Origin: Sapria himalayana
Taxonomy: Eukaryota > Streptophyta > Magnoliopsida > Malpighiales > Rafflesiaceae
Length of the DNA: 64,000 nt
Assembly: GCA_029783825.1 (NCBI GenBank)
Contig: JAREIK010000374.1
Span: forward strand, 97,468-161,467
Direction: 5' to 3'
Shown: in pieces, positions 51,241 to 64,000 of the stretch
How the letters are laid out: every line of letters starts with the position of its first letter
Numbering within the stretch: the stretch's first letter is position 1
Made by a program: the position numbers and the translations under genes
Notes under the pieces: model-generated
The model's database searches: none
What the model saw: the letters and a program-made list of their open reading frames with translations, nothing else
What the model was told of the DNA's origin: nothing

Positions 51241-53025
51241 AGTAGATAAACAGATAATTAGACACATGTTAGACAGAATGTTAGAAAGATTGAGAGACAG
51301 ATAGTTATATAGATACATTGACCAATAGATAGATTGAAAGATATATATATGCCTAGACATATACATAGATAGATAGATAGATATATAGATAGATTATTTG
51401 ATTATTAGATAGATATTTTGAAAGATTATTATATAAATAGATAGTCAAATAGATAGACATATAGATAAACAGACATATGGACATATATATAGATAAATAG
51501 ATAGACAGAAAGATAGACAAATAGATGGATAGTAACATAGACAGATAAATAGCCAAATTAATAGATAGAAAGATAGTAAGATAGATAGATAAATAGCCAG
51601 ATTAATAGATAGAAAGAAAGTAAGATAGATAGATATATAGACAGATAAATTAACAAATATATCGATAGATAGATTGATTTACATATAGTTAGTAAGATAT
51701 ATAGATATATAAATAATTAGATAGATTGATAGATAGACAGATAGATAAATAAATTGATAGATAGATTGATAGATAGATTTATAGATATATTGAAAGATAG
51801 ATTGATAAATAGATTGATAGATAGATTGATGGACATATTGATAGAAAGATTGATAAACAAATAATTAGACAGATAGATATGTAGATAGACAAATCGATAG
51901 GTAGATAGATAGATAGATAGACAAATAGATAGATTGATTGATAGTTAGAAAGATGGATATATAGAGAGATATATAGATAGATAGATAGTTAGATGCCTAG
52001 ATAGACAAACAAATAGATAGATAGATAGATAAAAAGATAAATATATATATAGATAGACAAATATATAGACAAATAGATAGATAGACAGACAAATATATAG
52101 ATATATAGATAGACATATAAATAGATAGATAGATAGATAGATTAAGAGATAGAAAGATAGACAGATAGACATATAGACAAATAGATAGAGAGATAGATAT
52201 ATAGATAGATAAGTAGATAGAAAAAAAGATAGATAGACAAGCATCATGTTAGGTAGGCAGACAGTAAGGCAGACATGTAGATAGATATAAAGAAAGATAG
52301 TGAGGCATGCATGTAAATAGATAGAAAAAAAACAAACAAATAGACAAATAGACACGCATATAAATATACAGTAAGATAGATAAATAGTCTAATAGGCTAT
52401 TTGATAAATAGATATATAGATAGATAAATAGATAGATAGAAAATTTGATAGAAACATAGATATAGGAATAAATAGATATATAGACAAATAGATAGCCAGA
52501 TAGATAGATATATTAAAGCCAGATAGATAGATATATTAAAGACAAATAGATAAATAGACAGATAGACAAATAGATAGATAGATAGATTGATATACAGATA
52601 GATATATAGATATGTAGATAGATATAAAAATAAATAGATAGTTATATAAATAAACATATTGATAAACAAAAAGATAGATAGATAGATAGATAAATGGGTA
52701 GATATATTGACAAATATATAGACATAAAGATAGATATATAGATAGATAGAAATATAGCCAGACTGATAGATAGACTAATAGATAGAAAGATTGATCCACA
52801 GATAGATAGACAAATAAATCAATAGATAGATTGATAGATTGATTGACATATAGATAGATATTTAACTAGATAAACAGCAAGGTAGATATATATATATATA
52901 GACAATTCTATAGATAGATATAAAGATAGGAAGATAGATAGATGGACAGATAGATAGCCAGATAGATAGACATATTTATAGACCGATAGATAGACAGATA
53001 AATAAATAGATAAATAGATAGAAAG

Positions 53026-53061
<36 letters not shown>

Positions 53062-53655
53062 TGGATAGTTATAAAAAAGAGGTAGATAGATAAATAAAGA
53101 TATTGATAGACAAAAAGATACATAGATAGACAAATAAAAAGGCATATTGATTGACAAATAGATAGACATAAAGATAGATAGATAAATAGAAATATATTTT
53201 GACATATAGATAGATAAATATAGAGAAAGATAGATCCATAAGTAGATAGACAAATAAATCAAAAGATAAATATACAAATAGACAGACAGACAGATAGATA
53301 CAAAGATAGATTGATTGATAGGCAGATTGATAATCTGATAGATTGACAGGTCGATAGATTGTTAGATAGAAAGATTGAAAAATAGATAGAAAAATAATTT
53401 GATAGATTGATTGATTGATAAATAGATTAATAAACAAAAAGATAGATAAAAAGCTAGTTTGAAATATTGATTGATAGATAGATTAACAAAAAGATAGATA
53501 TACATATTTCAAGATAGATATTTAAATAGATAGATAGATAGACAAATAGATTAAAAGATAGATAAACAATCACCTAGATAGATAGATATATAGACATACA
53601 TAAAAATAGATAGATATATAATTACATAGATAGACACATAGATAGATAAATACAT

Positions 53656-53688
<33 letters not shown>

Positions 53689-54298
53689 AATAGGTTGATA
53701 GATAGAAATATAGAAATACAAATAGATAGATTGATAGATAGATAGATAAAAATATAGTTAGATAGTAATATGGTCATATAGATATATATATTTATAGAGA
53801 GATCAATAGATTGAAAGTTAGACAGATAGATATATAGATAGTAAAATATATAGATAGATATAAAAATTGATAGTAATAAAGATAGATAAATATATTGATA
53901 TATTGATATATAAATAGAAAAAATGTTAAGACTTTTAGATTAACAAAAATATATATCAATATAAATATATATAACAAAACAAAGATAGATAGATAGATAG
54001 ATATATAGACCGATGAATAGATATATAGATAGAAAGACATGCATATACACATAGATTGATAAATAGATATAAAAATAGATACACCGATTGATAGACAGAT
54101 AGACACACCAATATATAAATAGACTGATATATAGAAAGATTGAATAATTGATAGAAAGACACATAAATAGACATAAATAAATACATAAATTGACAAATAG
54201 ATACACAATTAGATTTATAGAAAGATAGATAGATAGATAGACAAATAAATAAAAAGATATAAAGATTTATTGATTGACAGATAGAAAGATATATAAAT

Positions 54299-54331
<33 letters not shown>

Positions 54332-57300
54332 TAAATAGATAGATAGATAGTCAAATAGATAGATGATAGATTGATTGTGTGATTTATAGACAAATTGAAA
54401 GATAAATTTATAGACATATTCATAGATATATTGATAGATATATTGATAAATAGGTTGATAGAGAAATTGATGTACAGATTGATAGGCAAATTGATAGGCA
54501 AATTGATATTTTAAAGATGGATAGAAAGATAGGCATAGAGAAACATAGAAAAATAGAATGATAAACATATATACATATAGATTGATTGATAATTTTATAG
54601 ACATGTAGTTAGGAAAGAATGATTATTAGATCGATAGATAGTTAGATAGATAGATAGACATATTGATAGACTAATAGATAGACAAACAGATAGACAGACA
54701 AATAGATAGATAGATAGATATATAGATAGCTAGATAAATAGATAAATAGATAGATTGATTAATAGATCGATATATATATATATATATATACATAGATAGA
54801 TATTTAGACAGATAGATAGATAGAAATAAACTTAGATAAATAGATAAATAAATATATAGATTATAAGATAGATAGATATTTTGAAATATATTTAGAAAGA
54901 TATTTAGAAATATATATACATAGATAGATAGATAGACAGAAAGATAATTAGATATATAGAATGAATTAGCATATAGAAATATAGTTAAATCAATATATCG
55001 ATAGCTATATTGATATATTGATAAACAAATCGATAGACAAATTGATAGATATATTTTTAAATAGATAGATATATTGATTGATACATAGATAGATAGACAG
55101 ATAGATATACAGATAGATAGATAATTAGATAGATATATAGATATATAGATAAAAAGATATACAGATAAATATAAAAATATTTTTATTGATTGATATATAT
55201 AATTATATCAATTGATTAGCATATAGATAGACAAATGAATAGATAGATAGAAATATACATATATAAACAAATAGATAGACAAATAGATATATAGATAGAC
55301 AGATATATAGATCGATAGAAGGATTAATAGAGAGATTGAAAGATAGATAGATATATAGATAGATTGATTGACTAATGGATAGACAGATTGATTGACAGAT
55401 ATATAGACACATAGATAGACAGATAGACAGATAGATAGATAGAAAGATACATAGATAGATGAATAAACAAATAGATAGACAGACAGATAAATAGATAGAT
55501 ACACAGATAGATAATTTGATAGATAGATAGATAGACATATATATAGATAGATATATCGACAGATTGATATACATATAGATAGATAGACACATAGATAGAT
55601 AGATAGATAGATAAAAAGAAAGACAAACAGATAGATAGATAAATAAAGAGATATATAGTAAATTGATATACAGATAGAAAAAAAGATAAATAGATAGATA
55701 GATAGATAGACATATGTTAGACACATATATTGATAGATAGATATAAATTTTGATAAATAGATTGATTAATAAATAGTTAGACAATTATTTAGATAGATAG
55801 ATAGATAGATATATATATAGATAGATAGATAGATATATAATCAAATACATAGACAAATAGATTGACAGAAAGTTAAATATATAGATAAATAGACACAAAG
55901 ATAGACATATAGATAGACACATATATACACAAAGATAGAAAGATAGATTGATAAATATATAGACATATAGATTATCAGATAGATAGACACATAGAGAGAC
56001 ATATAGATAGCTAGATAGATAGACAGACAGACAGATAGATAGATACATAGATAGACAGATAGATAGATATATGGATAGATAGATAAATAGACAGACAGAT
56101 AAATAAATATACAATTAGATAGAACATATAGAGAGACTGATAGATAAACATATAGATAGACAAATAGATAGATAGATAGACAAATAGATAGTGAGAAATA
56201 TAGGCAGATAGATAGTCACATAGATTATTAGATAGATAGACAGATAGATAGACATATACCAAGATATATTGATATACTAATTGATAAAAAAATTGATACA
56301 TTGATTGATAGAAAATTGATAGACAAATGTATAGATATTTTGATAGACAAATTAATAGACAGATTGATAGATAGATAGTTAAATAGATAGATTGATAGAA
56401 AGATTGACATAAAGATAGACAAATACATTGGTCAGGTCTATAGATAGATAAACAAATTGATATAGATATAGATAAATTGATAGAATGATTGATAGACAAA
56501 TAGATAGACAAATAGATAGACAAATATAAAGATAAATAGTTCTATAGATAGATATATAGATATTTAGATAATAGATAGATACTTAGATAGTGAGATAGAT
56601 AGTTAGACATATAGAAATAAAAATTGATATACAGATAGAAAGACATATAGATTAAGAGATAGATAGATATACAAATAGATAGATAGATAGATGAACGGAT
56701 ATATAGACGAATAGAAAGATGAATAGATAGACGAAAAGATAAATAGATAGTCAGATAGAAAGATACACAGATAGATACACAATTAGATAGATAGATAGAT
56801 AGATAAAAAGGTAGATAAATAGATAGATATACAAACAGATAGTTAGATTGATAGACACATTTATAGATAGTTGGATAGATAGATTGATAGATTGATTGAT
56901 GGGTAGATTGATGGATAGATAGATAGATAGAGATATATAGACATATAGATAGAGATATAGATAAATGTATTTATAGATAAATAGATAGATAAATAGATAG
57001 ATAGATATACAAAAAGATAAATAGATAGAAAAATAAATAAAAAATAGATAGATAGATAATTAGAGAGATGAAATACAACTTTATAGATAGATTGATAAAT
57101 AGATTGATAGATTAATTGATAGATAGATTGATAGACAAATTTATAAAGTGATAGATAGATAAATACACATATAAATTCGTCGATAGATATACTGAAAGAT
57201 AGATACATAAATAGATTGGTAGACAGATAGATAGATATATTATTTAAAAATAAATTGATAGATAGATAGATAGACAGATAAAAAAATCGATAGATTGATA

Positions 57301-57422
57301 GATTGATAGACAAAAAATAGATAGATGTATAGATAGATAGATAGAAAGATAGACAGAAAGATAGACAGAAAGATAGACAGAAATAGATAGATATAGAGAC
57401 AGATAAATAGAGAGATAGATAG

Positions 57423-57466
<44 letters not shown>

Positions 57467-59454
57467 ATAGATAAATATAAAGTTAGATAAATTTACATAT
57501 ATATACACAGATGACAGACAGATAGATAGATAGATAGATAGACAAATATATTGATAGATTGATAGAAAAATTGATTGATCAAAAGATAGATAGAGAAATC
57601 TATATATCGATAATTAAATTTGATATATAATTTATAGACATATTTAAATATACATTATAAATAGTTTCATAAATATAATAATAGAAATATTTATAGACAA
57701 ATTTATACATTTATAGATAGATAAAGAGACCACAATAGAGAGATAGATAGATAGATAGCGATCGATAGACAGACAAATCTGAAGATATAGAGAGTCAGAT
57801 AGATAGATAGATAGATAGATAGATCGACAGACAGATAAATAGATAGATAGATAGATAGAATAATAGAATAGGACAATAACTAGAAATATAAAAAATAGAT
57901 AGACCACATAGATAGAGAGACAAATGAATTAAATAGATAAACCAGATTCGATAAATAAATAGATAGACTATCGATAAATAGATAACTAGATAAAAAGATC
58001 AATAGATTAAATAGAAGATATATAGGATAGCTAAATACATAGATAGATATAATAGAGGACAGGATAGATAAAGAGAGAAAAACATATAGATAGAAACATA
58101 GATAAGATACATAGACATATAGATAGACATATTGATAAACAGATTAATAAATAGATTGATAGATAGATTAATAGACCAAAAATAGATACATTGATAGATA
58201 CGATTGATAATAAATTTAAAGAAAGATTGGATTGATTTGATTGAAGCTAAATGTAGATAGATTGGTATAAAGATGAATATATAGATGTGATAGAAATACA
58301 GATACATAGATAGATTTATAGACGATAGATAGACATATAGATAGATAGATAGACAGACATATAGATAGAAAGATAGACAAATAAATAGGTAGAGAGATAC
58401 ATAGACAAAACATATAGAAACACAAATACACATAAGATAGATAGACATATAAAAAGACAAATAAACAGAAATATACACACCACAAATATATAACTAGATA
58501 GAACTATCAGATAGAAGATATATTGTCAAACAGTAGTCGATAGATAGATTGAAAAATAGATAGTTTGATAGATAGATAGTTTGATAGACATGTAGATTAA
58601 CATAGATAGATTGACAGATAGTAAATATATAGATAATAAAATAGATACACACATGTGTAGATAGATATTATAGATATATAAATAGTTAGATTAGAAAAGA
58701 ACTAGATAGATAAATAGATAGACAAATAGATAGATAGTTTAAAAGCCAGATAAATTGACAGATAGATAGCATCTAGATAGACTGATAGATAGACACTTAG
58801 ATAGACAAATCGAAAGACAAATAAATAGATAGACTAATAGATAGATAGATAGATTATAGCTTGAAAGATAGATAGAGAGACAGATAGTAGAACAATTAAT
58901 TGGTAGATAGATTGACAAATATATAGATAGATAGCATATAAAAAAGATAACATCAATAGATTATATATTATATAATAGATAGATAGATATCTAAACATCT
59001 ATATATATATATCCAAATAGATAGACAAATAGATAGAAGACATATAGACAGACAGATAAATAGATAGATAGATAGAAAATAGATATAAAAATTGACAGCT
59101 AAATAGGACATATAGATAGATAGATAAATAGATAGATAGATTTATTGATTGATTGACAAATAGATAAAAAGTACACAAATAGTATAGACGATTGACACAT
59201 AAATAGATAAATATATAGATAGAAAGATAAATAGATAGACAGCCAGACAGATAGACAGATAGATAGATAGACAGATAAGATAGACAGATAGACATGACGA
59301 TAGATAGATAGATAAACATATATATTATATAAATAGAAATATTGATTGACAAATATATAGATCATTAGATAGATAGATAGATGATGATTTTAGATAGATA
59401 GAAACATAGAAACATTAAATAAATTGATACATAGACAAATGTTAGATCACATAT

Positions 59455-59486
<32 letters not shown>

Positions 59487-62400
59487 CAGATTGATGATTG
59501 ATTGATAGATGAGATTTGACAGATAGCCAGATAGAAAAATATGATATTGATACAAATAGAAAGACCCTATAGATAAATAGATAGATAAATACATAGTTAT
59601 ATAGATAGATAAATAGATATACAGATAGATAGATATATAGATATATAGATAGATAGATAGACATATAAAAAAATAGATAGATAGATATACAGAAAGATTG
59701 ATATATAGACATATAGCTAGACAGACAGACAGATAGATTATAGATCGATAATAGACTGATAGACACATAGATAGTTAGACATTAAAAATGTTTCCAAATA
59801 GATAGATTAAAAGATCATTAGATAGATATGATAGATGATTGATTGACAAATAGATAGATAGATAGACTGACAAATAAATAGATAGATACATAGATAGATC
59901 AATAAATAGATAAATAGACATATAGATAGATATATTGATAGATAGATTATAGATAGATTGATAGATAGATTGATAGAAAATTGATAAAAAATTGATAGAT
60001 AGTTTTATAGAAAGATTAATAGATAGATTATTGACAGATTAATAGATAGATTGATATAAAGCTTGATAGAAAGATTTAAGGATAGATTTATAGACAGATT
60101 TATATATAGATAGATTTATAGAATATAGATAGATAGAAAACTAGATAGAAAGATAGATAGATAAATAAATAGAGAAATTATTAAACAAATAAATAGATAG
60201 ATAATTTCATTGAATAAAACATGATATACAAATTGATAATTTGATTGACAAATAGATATATAAAAATATAGTCCGACATATAGATAGATAAATAGATAGA
60301 TAGATAGATAGACAACCAGACATATAGACAGATAGATACATAGACAAATAGTTTGACATATAGATATATAGATAGATAGACATACAGAAAAATAGATATG
60401 CAAATAGATTGACAAATATATAGATAAATAGACAGAAAGATAAACAAATAGATAGACATATAGATAAATAAATAGACAGACAAATTTATAGATAGATAGA
60501 TACATATAAAGATAGATAATTTGATTTATAGATGGATTGATAGACTGATTAATATATAGATTGATAGATAGTTTGAAAGATAAATAGATAGACATATTGA
60601 TATAGAAATGTATAGATAAAAAGATAGATAGATTAATAGATTGATAAATTATTAGATAAATGGATAAATCAATAGATACATAGATAGATATAAAGATATA
60701 TAGAAATATAGACAAATTGATAGATAGATAGATAGATACAAAGATAGATAAATAAAATATAGACAGATATTTACACAGATAGATTGATAAAATATAGACA
60801 GATAGATAGATAGATAGATCGATCAATAGATGGATAAATAGTGCTAAAGATAGATAGATATATGGATTGATTGATAGAGATAGATATATATATATATAGA
60901 TAATAAAAACATAGATAGATAGATAGATAGTAAATATATTGATATATAGAAAAAGATATAGACAAACAGATAGATTGATAAAAGATAGACAGATAGATAG
61001 ACAGATAGATAGACCGTTTGATAGAAAGATCGATAGTCAGATAGATAAATATATAGATAGATAGATAGATAGACAGACAGAGAAATAGACTTATTTTTAG
61101 ATAAATAAATAGAGATATAGGTATACAAATAGATAGATAGAAAGATAGATAAATAGTTAGATATATAAACAGGTAGATATTCATATAGATTGACAAATAG
61201 AATAATAGAGAGATAAATAGACAGATAGATAGATACACAGATAGATAGACATATATATAAATAGATAAATAGGCAGATATATAGAAATAAGGATAGATAT
61301 ATATACATATAGATAGACAAAAATATATACATATAGATAGAGAAAAAGATCCTCTGGTAGATAGACAGAAAGATAGTCAAATAGGGATATAGATATATAA
61401 ATAGATGGATAGATAGTTAGATAGACAAATAAATAGTAATATAGATAAATAGAAAGATATATAGATATATAAATAAAAGTCAGACTGAATAACATATATA
61501 TAGATAGATATATAGACAGACTTACATATATAAAGACAAATAGACAGACAGATAGATAGATAGATAGATAAACTGGAAGATAGACAAATAGATAGATAGA
61601 AAAATAGACAAATATATTGACAAATAGATAGAGAGATAGATTGTTAGACAGGTTGACAGTCAAAATGATAAACACATAGATAGAAAGATAGAATATCAAA
61701 TAGATAGATAGATAGATATAAACACAAATAGACAGACAAATAGATAGATAGATAGATAAATAGATAAATACATATATATATATATATATATATATAGATA
61801 AATAAATAGATAAATAGATAGATAGACAGATAGATAAATATAAAACAAACAGAAAGATAGATAGATAGATAGATCTATAGATAGACATATAGCTAGACAA
61901 ATAGACAGACAGACAGATTGATTGATTGATAGATTGATAGATAGACTGACACATAGATAGATAAATATACAAATAGATAGACTTTAAAAAAGATTGTCAG
62001 ATAGATAGATAAAAAGATCATTATATAGATAGATAGATAAACAGACAGATAAATAGATTTATAGATAGATAGACAGACAGATAGATAGACATATAGATAG
62101 ACATATTGATAGATAGATTAATAAATAGATTGATAGATTGATTGATAGATATATTGATAGAAAAATTGTTAGAAAAAATTAGACTATTTTATAGAAAGAT
62201 TGATAGACAATTTTATAGAAAGATTGATAGACAGATTAATTGATAGATTGATATAAAGATTGATAGATAGATTGATAGATAGATTGATAGATGGATAGAT
62301 TGCTAGATTGATATAAAGATTGATAGAAAGATTTAAAGGATAGATTGATAGATAGATTTATATATAGATATATTTATAGAATGAAAGTTAGATAGATAGA

Positions 62401-63687
62401 CAAATATATAGAAAGATAGTTAAATAGAGAAATTATTAGATAAATAAATAAAAGATAGAATAATTAGTTAATAGATTAATAGACAAATTGATAATTTGAT
62501 TGATAGATTGATTTATAAACAAATTGTCCAACATATAGATAGATAAATAGATAGATAGATAGACAGACAGCTAGACACAAAGATATGCAGACAGATAGAC
62601 AGATAGATAGATACATATAAAATTGATAATTTGTTTGATATATAAATTGATAAACTGATTAATAGAGAATTTGATAGGCATATTGATAGACATATTTATT
62701 GATAGATTGATAAAATGATTGATAGATGTTTGAAAGGTAAATAGATAGATATATTGATATAGAAATATATTGATAAAAATATAGATAAATAGATATATTG
62801 ATAAATCATTAGATAAATGGATAAATCAATAGATATATATCTAGAAATTAAGATAGATAGAAAGATAGAAAAATAGATAGATAGACAAATAAACAGATAG
62901 ACAAAAAGATATCAAATATTTAGACTGACAAATAGATAGATAGATAGATAGACAAATTGAAAGAAAGAAAGATAGATATGTAGATAAATAGAGAGAGAGA
63001 TATATAAAAATAGATAAAACATAGATAGATAGATAGATAGATAGATCTCAAGATAGATAGAAAGTTAAATAGATTGATATATAGAAAAAGATATAGACAA
63101 AAACATAGACAGATAGATAGGTAGATAGATAAATTGATATATAGAATAATAAAAAGATAGATAGAGAGAGATAAAAATTAATATATAAACAGAAAAAATA
63201 GACAAATAGATATACAGATAGATAGATAAATAGATAACAGACTTATATACATATAGATAGACATATTGATAGACAGATGAAACATAATTATATGGACATA
63301 TAGATAGTTTGATAGAAAGATAGATAGCCAGTTAAATAAATAAATAGATAGATAGACAGACAGATATATAAAATTATTTTTAGATAAATAAATAGACAAA
63401 TATATAGAGATATAGTTATACAAATAGATAGATAAAAAGATAAATAGATAAGTAGAAAGTTAGATAGATAAACAAATAGATAGACATATAAATAGACAAA
63501 TAGATAGACGAGAGACAAGTAGATAGATAGATAGATAGATAGACAGATAGATAGATAGATAGATAGATAGACATATAGATAAATAAATAAATAGGAAGAT
63601 AGATAGAAATATAGATAGATAGATAGATAGACATATAGATAGACAATAGATAGACTAATAGATATATAGATAGATACATAGAAAGAT

Positions 63688-63718
<31 letters not shown>

Positions 63719-64000
63719 AAGATAGAAAAAATAGATAAGATAGATAGATAGACAAATAAATAGATTGATGGAAAGTAGACAATAGATATACAAACAAAAA
63801 AAATATAGAAAAAAAGATACACACACACACACACGTATAGATTCACATATATAAATAGATAGATAGAAACATAGACAGATAAAATTGATAGATAGACAGA
63901 TAGACAAACATATAGATAGATAGATAGATAATAGAATGGAAAGTGGATAGATAGATAGATTGATAGATAGACAGAAATATTGATTAATTGATTGACATTA
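49050..64000. repeat. Degenerate (GATA)n satellite array, block 5, open at the window edge
   Basis: At least 14.95 kb of GATA repeats with GACA, GATT and AAATA variants are interspersed with seven or more (AT)n runs. Local subrepeats include (GAAA)n at about 53,655-53,684, a 16-bp GAAAGATAGACAGAAA pattern at about 57,343-57,381 and (AC)n at about 63,820-63,834. A duplication of about 2.2 kb is listed separately. No gene or other transposon is seen. All long minus-strand frames are Tyr-Leu-Ser-Ile artefacts. Confidence 0.95.
59780..64000. repeat. Higher-order direct duplication, ~2.2-kb period, in the GATA array
   Basis: Irregular words recur in order about 2.2 kb apart: AAAAGATCATTA (59,809 and about 62,011); GATTGATATAAAG..TTGATAGAAAGATTTAA.GGATAGA (60,050-60,085 and 62,308-62,345); CAAATTGATAATTTGATTGA (60,229 and 62,485); GATAAATGGATAAATCAATAGATA (60,655 and 62,813); ATTGATATATAGAAAAAGATATAGACAAA (60,938 and 63,075); TTATTTTTAGATAAATAAATAGA (61,091 and 63,375). 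The second copy runs off the window. Identity is moderate and many small indels are present. Confidence 0.8.

Overview
The window is plant repeat DNA with no intact host gene. More than half of it (about 33 kb) is a degenerate tetranucleotide satellite, (TATC)n on the + strand from about 1,105 to 13,860 and (GATA)n from about 13,880 to 64,000. The satellite is interrupted by a non-LTR retrotransposon remnant and two CACTA (En/Spm-type) DNA transposon insertions. The plant assignment rests on a decayed transposase with the Transposase_21/TNP2, DUF4218 and DUF4216 order typical of plant CACTA elements, on a linked TNPA-like (Transposase_24) gene, and on CACTA..TAGTG ends. The species cannot be read from the sequence. 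The setting looks like heterochromatin.

Layout: 1-1,085 unique-looking flank with a 299-bp tandem duplication; 1,105-8,670 TATC array; 8,671-10,270 insertion carrying an RNase H domain pseudogene on the minus strand; 10,271-13,860 TATC array; strand switch near 13,870; 13,880-16,177 GATA array; 16,178-21,724 CACTA element E1 (plus orientation, GAT target duplication); 21,725-26,060 GATA array; 26,061-49,049 compound CACTA element E2 (ATA target duplication); 49,050-64,000 GATA array running off the window.

E2 resolves into two elements. A transposase-less CACTA in minus orientation (26,061-32,032 plus 46,209-49,049, about 8.8 kb) was split by a 14.2-kb CACTA in plus orientation (32,033-46,208). 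The trinucleotide TAT lies on both sides of the inner element and the outer element reads continuously across it. The inner element holds the decayed TNP2 transposase and TNPA genes. It also holds a captured, intron-containing fragment of a host XRN-family 5'-3' exoribonuclease gene, and it has lost its normal right end. Because the two elements are in opposite orientation, their left ends form a 2.84-kb inverted repeat.

Nearly all long open frames are translations of simple repeats (Tyr-Leu-Ser-Ile, Val-Cys, Leu-Ser-Pro, poly-Ala) and are not genes. All alignments were made by eye. Boundaries inside simple repeats are good to a few tens of bases.
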